The notes under the pieces are model-generated. The model made no database searches. It saw only the letters and a program-made list of their open reading frames with translations, and was not told the origin of the DNA. Positions 1-9,630 of a stretch of 64,000 nucleotides of DNA are shown here, piece after piece. Each line of letters begins with the position of its first letter. The stretch's first letter is position 1. This DNA is from Oxyruncus cristatus (taxonomy: Eukaryota; Chordata; Aves; Passeriformes; Cotingidae): NCBI GenBank assembly GCA_013399855.1, contig VXAY01000172.1, positions 4,597,957-4,661,956 of the forward strand, read 5' to 3'. Position numbers and translations under genes: made by a program.

Positions 1-2199
1 ACAGCCCTGGAGTACATTTTCCCCTGGTACTCACACTAATGTCTGTTTAAAGGATAGCTTGCCATGATTTTGAATATGTCAGAATCACAATTCACTGAGA
101 AGGGTCTTGCAAGAGATGTCTCACTGCTAATTCCGGAAGCCAACAAATCCAGTCTCATATCCATATTTAATTTAATGAACAAAAATCAAGGTTTTGTTGC
201 ATCAATACACTCGAGCTTAAAATGGTGTTGACAAGAGAAACATACTGCTGAAGTGGGGCTTAATGAACAAAATGACCCTTCTCCCTACCATGTACCTTCT
301 ACTAGGGGAAAGGAAGTTTCTCATTTTGCAAAACAGCATTTAGAATAGGTATCATCATTACATCAGTGAAACAATATAGTTATGTCTGCTTTACTTTTCA
401 AAAACTGAGGTCAAGCTTGGTAGTCTAACGCTGATGTAGTATGAGAAACTCTCTTTAATTGGAAGCAGGAAGAACAATGAACCCTGTAAGAAAAAGCAGT
501 TTTATAAAACAACAAGCAGGATATGGAAGAAAGAACTACATTTTTTTTTAATGTCACTACTTCGTAGTGCATCTTCCTGTTAGAGAGATGGGAAGAAATG
601 GGGAATTAAAACGATGAAGAGGAGCCAGATATAAGGGATATCACAAATAGGTTACCACCACTGGTCAGCCATAAGAACAGTTTAACCCCATTTTAAACTA
701 CAGAAGTCACTGAGCTGTTTGTAAGTAAGTAAGCAGCACAAACTGGAGCTCAGCCAACAATCTGACAGGCTAGTAAACCAAGTGTCCTTCATGTCATCTC
801 TGAAAAGTGACTAATAGGGCTAACATATTCTACACTCCATGTAGTTGGTCCTTCCTTAATCTTCACGACTTTGCACCCATTTTTTTCTCTTTATCTCTCC
901 GAAGTCAGAATAAGATTTGTTTTTACTTTGAGAAGTCAAGACAGAGAACCCAAAACATATTTCCCCCTGGTATCTCGGGGTATTTCCTAGACCCTTTCCT
1001 TGATTGCAGAAACTGGATGTGAGAAGCATGCCTCACAAGCAAGAGGGATGCTGTGCCTCCTTCAGTGGTTGGGGGGAGACAGCTTCAGCACTGCAGACCC
1101 TGACTTGGTGCACTGAATACTCCTCTCAGAGAATAAACCTCTGCAGGGAGCCATAAACCTTTCTGAAAGGGGACAACTGCAATTTTCTGTCTTTTACATG
1201 TTCTGTGCCTGCCAAATAGAAATAAGGATGTGTCCTAAACCAGGAAGACATTAAGCCATTAATTTAAGGAAGCAGTTTTAAGAACAAAATTAAGTGCAAT
1301 TGTGGAGGACTGATATTGCATTTGCATGGAAATCACACCATACTGTGACAGCTCTGCTTTGCACTAAATGCCACAAGGCTCTGTTCAAAAGGGCCTTTCC
1401 TTAGCTGAGAAAACCAGGCCTGACTCTATAGGTTGCTATGCGGTCATGTTGCACACCAGGCTCAGTGATTCCTGATAAGGGCCAACACATTCAGAAGCAT
1501 TACAGGAATCAAAAGATTGCACTTGGAAACTCATTAGGCCTCACGAGTTATAGACTTTGTTTAAGTCAGGTTTTTTTACAGGAGATCACTCAAGTGCGTA
1601 TGTTTAATATAGCTGAGGTTATCAGACAGCATTCCAACAAATACCTAAAAGCCAGATGCTCTAGAAAATGCAAGTATCTAAATGTACAAATAGACTGATA
1701 AGAGTGAATTTCAAAGATCTAAGTAATTATTTTTGAGTATGGAACAGTAGGCACCGTATGCCACCTAAAAACCCACTGAAACCTAGCAGGTGCTAATATG
1801 CTTATGCAGATCTGGCCCTTAAATATGCCCTTAAAGAATAAATGTGCTTTCTTGAAGAACAGTGACCTAAGCATTTAGGGGGCATAGTCCCTTTGGCCAA
1901 CATGAGCTTCTGAAGTCACTTCATCATTTCTGAAAGTGCAACTTTTGCATCTAGTCTTATAAAACCTAATATTCAGCTGAAATTTTCAGAAAAACAAACA
2001 AACAAAACCCAACAAAACAAAACAACAAAAAATAACCAGAAGAACTCCCCAAAACCCCCCAGATTCCAAAATCCTGACTTCAGGTCCAAAGGAGCTGTCA
2101 GAGCATTGAAGTAAATCTCAGTGCCTCCAAAAATGCTGGAGAGAGTCCCATCACAGCACTTTGATTTTATCTGCATTCTGCTGGAGGAAATTCAGTTGC

Positions 2200-2580
2200 A
2201 TTTAAAGTTTTATGTCCAGCAAACAAGCCTCAAATACAGAGACAGGAGAATCAATATCCAGCTTAAGTGAAATATAAATCTGGGTTTCATCAGCATAATA
2301 GCAAAAGCCAAGCCCTATACTTATGAATAACTTGTCTCACAGGCAAGATATAAATTGTCAACAATGGAGGAGCTCAGAATAGATCCCAGAGGACTGCTGC
2401 AAGTGACTTAAGCAGAAGACAAACACGTGCATTGAAAAACCTCTCATGGTGAAATAAATGGCCACTGGTGAAAAAAAAACCCACAAAATGATTTAGAGTT
2501 CCAGTCAAAAGCTCAGCCTGGTTATGGAGCAGAACCAAGATAAAAAGTAAGGTCTTGAATACAGCACAGTAAACCACAGG
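2200..2580. repeat. possible old dispersed repeat, family unknown
   Basis: The stretch around GGGTTTCATCAGCATAATAG, followed by AAGCC, a TATGAATAAC block, GCAAGATATAAATTGT and AGATCCCAGAGGACTGC, reads like a dispersed vertebrate sequence family seen in other genomes (a 'TCATCAGCATA...GAATAA...GATCCCTGAGG' pattern). This is recall of a pattern only. I cannot name the family or set its ends. It could instead be unique intron sequence. Confidence 0.25.
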
Positions 2581-2904
2581 AATCTGGTCAAGAGGTTTCC
2601 TCTTTTTTAATCCATCAGTGATAGATCATTAAAAACTTTGGCTCAAGAAATTCTCTGTGATATCAACTTCCCAAAAAACAGCTTAGGACTGAGATAATTA
2701 AAAGTTAGTCCAACTGAGAATATGCCACAGCCAATGACTACAACTTCCAGCTTGGAGAGGTTTTTCTTCATCTAAGATTTCTAACTAATAAGCAGGGTTT
2801 GGGTCTGCTATAATGCTTGCTATCCACTCAGCCCCATCTGCACTTGAATTCAAATTTGTCACAGATCCTGTCTAAAGTAGCAAGGAAATCTGGTCTAACA
2901 ATAG

Positions 2905-3090
2905 TTCTGCCCACACAGGCTGTACAATCTCCATCCTTGCATCTGCATCTGCAAGGATGGAGAACTTGATCCAAAGCTCAGCTGGACACAGTCCTGCCCA
3001 GCCTGCTCTATCTGGACCTCCTTCAAGCAGGGAGTTAGGCTAGATGCCTTCTGGGTGTCCCTTCCAATCTATGATTCGATGAGTCTATGA
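2905..3090 (+). mobile_element. CR1 LINE, 3'-end fragment
   Basis: The segment follows the CR1 3' region: GGCTGT, then ATCTCCATCCTTG, AGCTGGACAC, CCTGCCCAGCCTGCTCTA, a CAAGCAGGGAGTTAGGCTAGATG block and the terminal TCCCTTCCAATCTATGATTCGATGAGTCTATGA. It is opposite in orientation to USH2A. The normal CATCCTTG...AGAAC stretch is interrupted by a perfect 14-base inverted repeat (2928-2941 and 2950-2963). It is a diverged, 5'-truncated, dead copy. Confidence 0.85.
2928..2963. repeat. perfect 14-bp inverted repeat inside CR1
   Basis: The arm TCTCCATCCTTGCA at 2928-2941 is exactly reverse-complementary to TGCAAGGATGGAGA at 2950-2963, with an 8-base spacer. CR1 copies normally carry only the left arm here, so the right arm looks like a local inverted duplication inside the element. 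Confidence 0.8.
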
Positions 3091-3194
3091 CACATGTACA
3101 TAGAGCAGCTGCATAGACAAATGCGATAAAGCAAGAATTTAGATTTAATTCTTCATGATTTCTGGCTACTAAAAAGAAGAAAACAATAGTAGTG

Positions 3195-4027
3195 GAGCAG
3201 AGCACCAAACTGGAGAGACCAGCTGATATGCTGAAGGGCAGGTCTGCCATTCAGAAGGGCCTGGCAGAATGGGTCATCAGTAACTGTACACATTTCAGCA
3301 AGACAGATGAAAAGCCCTGCTCCTGGGAACGAATAACTTCTTGCAGTGCTACAGGGTCAACAACTAGGGAGCTGACAAATTAGGGAGCACCTCTGCTTGA
3401 AAGGACCTAGAGGTCTTAGCAGATAGAAAGCTGAACATGAGCCAGCAAAATAATCTGGCAGCGAGGACAGCCAACATCTTGAGCTGATTAACAGGAGCAT
3501 AGCCAGGCAATTAAAGGAAGTGATTACATGCCTTTATTCAGTGTTTGTTTTGTTTTGGCCCCCAAATACAAGAAAGAGGTTGATAAATTGGAGCCAAGGC
3601 CACCAAGGTAATCAGGGGGTTGGAAAACTTTGTCTATAAGGAGAAGCTGTGGCACTGTGGCTTGTTCAGCCTGGAGAGGAGATGGCTTTGCATGGACTTG
3701 ATTGCAGTCCCCCAGCACATACCCACAGGCTAACAAGAGAGTGGGTCCAGGTTCTTCACTACGGTTTGTGGTGGCAGGGAACAAGACAAAACAGGTTTAG
3801 ACTGAAAGTAACAAAAAAACTTTTTCTCAATGAGGACAATCAAGCAGTGGAACAGACTGCCCGGGAGGTTAAACCATCTCCCTCCTTGAAGGTTTTCAAG
3901 ATGTAGCTGTATAAAGCCCTGCACAACCTCATCTGATCTCTTAACTGACCCTGCTTTGGGCAGAAGGTTGGTATGGATGGGCCTCCTGAGAGCCCTTCCA
4001 ATCTGAATTATCTTGTGATTCTACAAA
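3195..4027 (+). mobile_element. CR1 LINE, 3' portion with decayed ORF2 end
   Basis: CR1 landmarks appear in order: CAGAAGGGCCTGG near 3255, GGACCTAGAGGTCTTAGCAG near 3401, CTGAACATGAGCCAGCA near 3431, TACAAGAAAGAGGTTGA near 3567, AAGGCCACCAAGGTAATCAG near 3595, TTGTTCAGCCTGGAGAGGAG near 3662, GTGGAACAGACTGCCCGGGA near 3847, CCTGCTTTGGGCAG, and the 3' end CCCTTCCAATCTGAATTATC...GTGATTCTAC. It covers the end of the reverse-transcriptase ORF and the short 3' UTR. Stops and frameshifts make it non-functional. It is antisense to USH2A and lies close behind the fragment at 2905-3090; these are two separate 3' ends, so two insertion events or a nested pair. Confidence 0.9.
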
Positions 4028-4571
4028 ACAAATGAGCCTGTAAAAGAAAGATTGCCACCATTTTGCTCGAGAGGGGGAATGCACTGTTTTATATATACAA
4101 ATGCATTCTTAAACAATTTAACTTCTGGGTTTTTCAGGAAAATGGTTGTAAAGACTTTGAGCATTGCCAAATATATCTTCAAGGTATCATATCAAACAAG
4201 ATCAGTGGTGAGGCTTGCTGGTATCCTGTTCAGTGGCAAATAAGCATGCCTATTCATAGGCAACATCAAATTAAAAAATCAGCCTTATCCTGCTATGACA
4301 GTATGCCCACTTATTTTTAGAAACAACAAATTCAATCAAGGCTGTTTTTTTTGGTAAGGCTCTCAACTTCACTAACTCATATAAAAACTTGGGAAAGATT
4401 TTGGATGGTTATAAATAGGAAAGTTCTTAGTTCACAGTCTGAAGTCAAGTAAAGCCCTACATTACCAGTAGTACTGTATGATTAAAAAAATGCTGCTACA
4501 AGTTGTAACTTTGATGTAGAAAACAGTTACAGGTGAAAGAATGGCAGAACTGGTCTCAGACTCACAAGAAA

Positions 4572-4617
4572 ACCTATGTGCATGAGAAGTAAAAACACCT
4601 ATGTGCATGAGAAGTAA
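4572..4617. repeat. 21-bp direct repeat, period 25
   Basis: The string ACCTATGTGCATGAGAAGTA(A) occurs at 4572-4592 and again at 4597-4617, separated by four bases. It is a recent-looking local tandem duplication in intron 64. Confidence 0.85.
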
Positions 4618-5124
4618 CCTCAACCATCAACAGGTTCACTTTTGAACCACTCACAAAATCTGCCTGTAATTCTAATGACTAATTTAAAGGAAAACAACCC
4701 TGGTCCCTCTTGATGTAAACTGCTCTAAGATCATAAAGTAAACATTAATTCATAATAGATTGGAGGAGTATAGAAAAAGGAAGAAAAAACAATGAAAAAA
4801 CCTGCCTTTTAAGAATTAGAATTTCACACTACTCGCATAACATTAGAGATTTGCAGAAGCTCTGGAGGGTACACAAAAATTTAACATATAAGAAATACAG
4901 GCACCTATGACTAAGGTGGAGAAAAACGAATGCTGAATGAATATATCGCTTGTACAAAATTATTTTCAGCTTCGCAGCTCTTTTTAAAATACATTAACAA
5001 TAATCATTGGGGTTTCACAATACTATTAATATTAGAATTGAGATGTGTATGTTCATTTTAAGTGTAAAGTTCTCACAGTGTACTGAAATCATAATCAGAG
5101 CTGCTAAATAGCTTCAATTCCCAC

Positions 5125-5446
5125 CTGATATTCGTACTCCGTGTAAGGCAGCAACTTGTCATCTTTGAAGGAGGTTGAAGAACCATTGTAAACAAGCGCC
5201 AGGTCTAAATTTATGTGGGCTTGAGTTGTTCGCCTTCTGTAAAGTTCATAGTACAAAATCTTCCCGTTTGGCTGCTTTGGGCCAGTCCACAGGATGGAAG
5301 CAGTCGACTGGAAGCCTCCGGCTGCCGTCTGTATTTCGATGAGAGGGGCAGGCTGCACCGCCGGCGGCGCCTCCAGCGTCTGTACCGATGCCCACTCACT
5401 GGAGGCACAGCCCAGCTCCGTGCAAGCTTGGAGCTGTACTTCATAC
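5125..5446 (-). CDS. USH2A: Usherin, exon 64 equivalent (end of one FN3 repeat, start of the next)
   Basis: This 322-base exon starts with one base completing an Arg codon from the previous exon and ends after a complete Gln codon. The acceptor is cccaaag|GTATGA and the donor CAG|gtgggaa. Its first part, from YEVQLQACTELGCASSEW to QTLEAPP, completes the FN3 repeat begun in exon 63 and includes the C-x4-C pair. The second part, from AVQPAPLIEI to LLPYTEYEYQ, covers strands A to F of the next repeat, with ILW in strand B, PKQPNG at the turn and an NGS glycosylation sequon. The reading frame runs open past the donor for six codons and then stops, so the donor is needed. Human exon 64 (c.13812-14133, recalled) is also 322 bases. 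Confidence 0.96.
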
Positions 5447-6469
5447 CTTTGGGAACACAAATCAGGAACAGAGTGATTAAAACACTGTATGTACAAACAC
5501 AAACTGTGCGTGAAATCTGGTGGGTTTCTTAATTTCTCCTGGTCTTTGGAATTTTTAATAGGCACACAGTTCGCATGAACACACAGATTATGTGCTGTGT
5601 CTTGTGTAGCAAAGAGGAAGAACAGTCTTCTGGGGTTTTACTTGGTTGTGGTTTGCTTTGTTTGTTTTTTTTTTTTTTTCAGAGCAGAGTTAACATCTGC
5701 AGGAGTCAAGTGATCAAAATCGTTTTGATTTTGATGATATAAACCAAAATGAAGACTCACTGTAGGAAATTATTTGGATGTCGTTTGAGAGCTGTAGAGC
5801 TTCACTCTATTACTCTTCTCTCTTCGGATTTAGATTAGTTATATGTAAATAGTAGACAAAGTTATCAACTATGTAACACACAAATTATGGCTACACAAAT
5901 ATGTAAGGAAAGGTCAGGTAAATAATCAAGAAATAGTGGGGAAGATAGTACTACAGTATCGTGTGCTCCTGTAGCAGAGTCTGGTACCCTCTCTTAAGTT
6001 TTAGCTTCCACTTTGTCACAAGTCACTTGTTTTCAACTTGAGGCTACAAACATGTTCCTGGTGTGACTCTGTTAATCTCAGCTCAGCTACACTGTAGATG
6101 GGTGAGCTAACATGACTTTGGTCTCTCCACCCTGAATTTTGTCATATAAAGCCTATTTATTCTCAAATGCAGACATCTTGCAAAAGATACACCAACACAA
6201 GATTGCAGGTTTTGGAGTTTATAGCAGAGTACTGAATTACCCCTTCTATTAACTACAACCTAAGTCAACACTATATACTTCATCAAGATGATATCTGGCT
6301 GGTGTTACTATAATTTAAAAAAAAAAAAATCCTGGTTTTATCATTTGCTTTTTAGAAAACAAAACCCTATGGGCCTGACTATCTGTTTAATCAAGATGGC
6401 TGAACTCTCTGCCAGCCCACTGAACCTTCCCGTAGCATTTATTCAACAAATGAGTTCTTCCAGACTTAC
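5447..6469 (-). other. USH2A: USH2A intron 63 (1023 bp)
   Basis: This is a complete intron between exons 63 and 64 with GT and AG ends. It has a 15-base T tract at 5665-5679 (A on the sense strand) and a short A run near 6309-6321. I see no coding or repeat content otherwise. Confidence 0.9.
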
Positions 6470-7986
6470 CTACTGTGGGGCTGTAGCTGTGCCACAATGT
6501 ATGACCGTCTCAGAAAGGAAACATGAGATGCATTGAAGTCAAAAGTTTTCTTTCCTGTTTCAGCAGGCTTGTGGATGGAGATTGTGTAGTTTATTATGTC
6601 ACCATTTACTTTGATAGGAGGATCCCAGGCCACCAAAATCTCATTGGAGGACCACGCCTGCAACCTAGGTGGCAACATCCCAGATGGAGCAGAGGGGTTG
6701 GTTTTTATCTGAGCTGACGGGCTGGTCACGCTCCCTTGACTGTTATTTGCAGTGATGGTGTAGCTGTACTCCATGCCTGGTGTTAGGGTGAAATCAAGGT
6801 AACGAGTTTCCAGGCCTGAGTAAACAAGTACACCATCCCTTCTTAGCTCATAGCTTGTGATGTTACCATTGGGCTTATCTGGAAGTTTCCATGTGATTTC
6901 AATGGACTCCGAGCCCATGACAAGCAGCCTGGGAGCTTCCATATTTAATGGTGGAGCCTCCATAGTCATCACGGACTGGGATGTACTAGCTGTGCAGCCC
7001 CCAGCAGTACAGGCAACCAATGCAAAATCATACTGTGTGTGAGGCTGTAGATTAGAAACCAATATATGCAAACTTTTGCCAGGGAAATACTCTTCATTGT
7101 TTAATTTCAATATGTACTTGGTAATATCTCCATTTTGTATCTGGGGAGGTGCCCAAGATGCATTGATCTGAGTGGCACTGACAGCCTGCAGAGATGGTGG
7201 GTCCACCAAGGCTGGAGCTGCTTCCAGCGTCCGTATGGCAGCCGGCTCACTGGTGGAGCAGCCTCCCATCGTACAGGCAACTACTGCATAGCTGTACAGT
7301 GTATAGGGCAGTAAGTCTTCGTCCACGTAGCTGAGAGTAGCAGCATCGAAGCTGAAAGGGTAGAGAACATCATTCTTTAGCAGCCTGTACGACTGAAGAA
7401 TGCCATTGGGATGTGCCGGGGGGGCCCACGATATGAGCACTCTGTGGGGGTTAGCTGACACCACGGATAAGCTGGGGACGGCAAGACCTTTTGGGGCAGT
7501 TTGACTAGTCTTTGCCACTGTCCAGGAGCTGTCAGTGTAGCCTGCTGCATTCCAGGTGCGTATTTTATATTCATACCTTGTCCATGGCTGTAAACCTTTA
7601 TCATTATATATGAATGTATTACTTTCAGTGTTATACTCTGTGAAAACAATTTTCTCGTCTTCTGTTGTCGCTCTGTACCCTGCAGCATTTTCTTCTGTGC
7701 ATCTGTGAATAACTTCATAGCGAATTATTTTTCCATTTGGATTAATTGGCTGCAACCAGCTCAGTTCAACATTGGTGGCATTCACTGCCTGGATTACAGG
7801 TGCCATCTGAGACACGGGGGGTGCTTCGTCTGTCTGCACTGGCTGGGGTGGAGAACGAGTGCATCCTGCTGCATTGCAAGCCTCCAGGACGAGGGTGTAG
7901 AGAGTGTACGGCTCGAGGCGCCTGAAGAGGAACTGCCGGGACAAACCACTGTACTCCAGGTTGTCATCACTGAAAATATTGTAGGT
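6470..7986 (-). CDS. USH2A: Usherin, exon 63 equivalent (large multi-FN3 exon)
   Basis: The exon is 1517 bases (505 codons plus two bases). The acceptor ctttatccaccag|ACCTAC follows a strong pyrimidine tract; the donor is TAG|gtaagtc. Residues 1-57 end an FN3 repeat (LEPYTLYTLVLEACNAAGC, then TDEAPP). Four whole repeats follow, starting near VSQMAPVIQA, LAVPSLSVV, ALVDPPSLQ and LNMEAPRLL, each with the strand B Trp; three have PNG at the turn and the third has QNG. The exon ends with the first two thirds of another repeat (MLPPRLQAW to LQPHS). Repeats with CTMGGC and CTAGGC carry the F-G cysteine pair; those with NAAGY and NNSQG do not. There are six N-glycosylation sequons. Only these few FN3 repeats lack internal introns. 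The length equals human exon 63 (c.12295-13811, recalled). Confidence 0.97.
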
Positions 7987-8813
7987 CTGGTGGATAAAGA
8001 AAAAGAAAAAAGGCAGGCAGGGAAGGAAGGACAGAAGCCAGGATGAAAGGGGGGAAAAAAAAAATCAGCAATTTTTGTCAATAACCTGTAGATGAGACTC
8101 CTTAATCTTTGCAATAGGGTAAGGACTGCCAATCAGTGATTCAGAAACTTACTTTCTTGCTAGTAACAATCAGCACACAAACAGATCATTGATACAAAAG
8201 GAAAGTTTTGATCCAATTTTCATGATTTTTTTCTTTTTGAATGCAGTAGTAAATCATTTAGTGACAGTTTTCATTATATTTCCTTGTTATCAAGTTTCAT
8301 TGCAAGGCTCTCATAGGCTAGAGGAAAGCTTCTCACAGACTAGCTCTAAAGAAAATCACTTACGGAAAAAAAACTCCAAATAAACCTCTCTAGTTGCAAA
8401 CCTTGCAGGTAAAGGTTTACACTCAGTGGGAACCACTGAGGTAAAAAAAGTTCCAAATTCCAGAACAACATTCTGTCAAACCCAGATTTCTAGAAACACA
8501 TTTTGCTGGTGTCTAATGCACAAAAAGTAGTGTTATGAGCTTTCATGTGTAGCTTTCTATGCATTCAATGAACAATTTGATTCAGTGTAAATGAACATTT
8601 ACAGTCATGGGGTAGCACAAGAATGTTAATGCCTAATTTAATATAATGAAAGCAGAGAGAATTCACAGAGTGCCTTGTGCTTACACAGGACTTCTGTCTT
8701 ATTTTAAACTATAATGCATTTGATCAAGTCCTTTTTAGCAAAAATGCTTTCATTTGATATTCAACATTTCCCTTCCCTTTTTTGATCAAGTGAAATGTCA
8801 AGATGAAGATTAC
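7987..8813 (-). other. USH2A: USH2A intron 62 (827 bp)
   Basis: A complete intron with gt...ag ends. The sense-strand 3' end carries a long pyrimidine tract (7990-8060) before the exon 63 acceptor. Nothing else is recognisable. Confidence 0.9.
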
Positions 8814-9041
8814 CTTAATCACACCGTTGGGCTGGGAGGGCTCTGACCATTTTAGTAGCAGAGCCCTGCCATTTTCTTTCTTTTCCACGGTGAAGTTGCT
8901 CAGGCCACTGGGTGAAGCTTCCAAAGTGCGCACAGATGTCCAGGGGCTTGAAACCTGCCCAGCATTGTTTACAGCTACGACATGAATATGATATGTTGTG
9001 AAAGGTTTCAATCCAAATAAATGAGCCTGATGCTTTGTTCC
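8814..9041 (-). CDS. USH2A: Usherin, exon 62 equivalent (FN3 repeat boundary)
   Basis: The exon is 228 bases, phase 0 at both ends (76 codons), from GTKHQAHLFG to PNGVIK. The acceptor is tttgcttcag|GGAACA and the donor AAG|gtaatct. It completes one FN3 repeat (LKPFTTYHIHVVAVNNAG, then RTLEASPSG) and opens the next (LSNFTVEKKENG, LLLKW, PSQPNG). The F-G loop here is VNNAG, with no cysteine pair. One NFT sequon is present. The length equals human exon 62 (c.12067-12294, recalled). The next exon upstream lies 24.5 kb away, yet the codon phase and FN3 strand order join without a gap (ALTVM|GTKHQ). Confidence 0.96.
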
Positions 9042-9584
9042 CTGAAGCAAAAATACAGATGTTTGAGTTAGTTAAAAAAGTAATCAGCATCTGTGGTTTA
9101 TGTCACTTGGAAAATGAGGCCTCAGCTCTGGGTCACTTCTGACCGCTTTGCAGAATACCCCATCTGGTTACTAGGATTTTTTTTTAGTGGTTTTCCATGA
9201 TTGAACCTTAATTCTTAGATTTCTTAGGCTTTAAAAAAAAAGTATCTATCATTATGGTAAAGCCTTCAGAGCTGACTCCTTGGGAGTCCCGCGCAGTCTG
9301 AATCTCAGCTAGTAAACAGCTTACAGTCCAGCACGTGTCTGAGTTCAGCTCAGTGGGGATGAGGCCGCCTGGAACGATGAAGGATTCAAGCACATAAGAA
9401 CCTGTGGTATAAGAGTGAATGCCTGCTTCAACACAAATCTTACACATCTTGTAGCATGTAGATGTAGCATTTCATAGGCTATCCTGTCCTACCTACCTAG
9501 CTACTTAGTGCATTATAATCTGGATAAACAGTGTTTCCAAGAGTATGGTTTAATTTCCTTACTGAAAACAAACCCCTTAAAAAT

Positions 9585-9630
9585 GGGGGGGAGGGGGGGG
9601 AAGGAGGAAAGGCGGGGGGGAGGAAGGGCA
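9585..9630 (+). repeat. G-rich tract with G-quadruplex potential
   Basis: Runs of seven G (9585-9591) and eight G (9593-9600) are separated by one A, followed by AAGGAGGAAAGGC and a further seven G (9614-9620). Four or more GGG runs within short loops meet the usual quadruplex pattern. On the transcribed USH2A pre-mRNA (minus strand) this is a C-rich tract, so any quadruplex would be in the non-template strand for plus or the template strand for USH2A. It lies about 0.5 kb downstream of exon 62's acceptor side, inside intron 61. Confidence 0.75.

Larger units (their letters stand above)
1..5124 (-). other. USH2A: USH2A intron 64 (partial, 5' part)
   Basis: No coding exon is visible here. The segment holds an A/C-rich patch near 1990-2030, a possible old repeat at about 2200-2580, two CR1 LINE pieces (about 2905-3090 and 3195-4027) and a 21-base direct repeat at 4572-4617. 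The rest (1-1980 and 4620-5124) looks like unstructured AT-rich intron with only short chance reading frames. Confidence 0.85.

Noticed and set aside
3524..3924. Frames of 64-86 codons on both strands
   Set aside because: They lie in a decayed CR1 LINE and do not preserve a reverse-transcriptase frame.
5215..5532. Plus-strand 105-codon frame across exon 64
   Set aside because: It is the shadow of the real minus-strand exon; GC-rich coding sequence is often open on the opposite strand.
5665..5690. T tract followed by CAG on the plus strand, resembling a splice acceptor
   Set aside because: The gene runs on the minus strand and no plus-strand exon follows it.
7705..8132. Frames of 112-113 codons on both strands at the exon 63/intron 62 edge
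   Set aside because: They overlap the exon 63 coding strand in other frames and run into the intron's pyrimidine tract.
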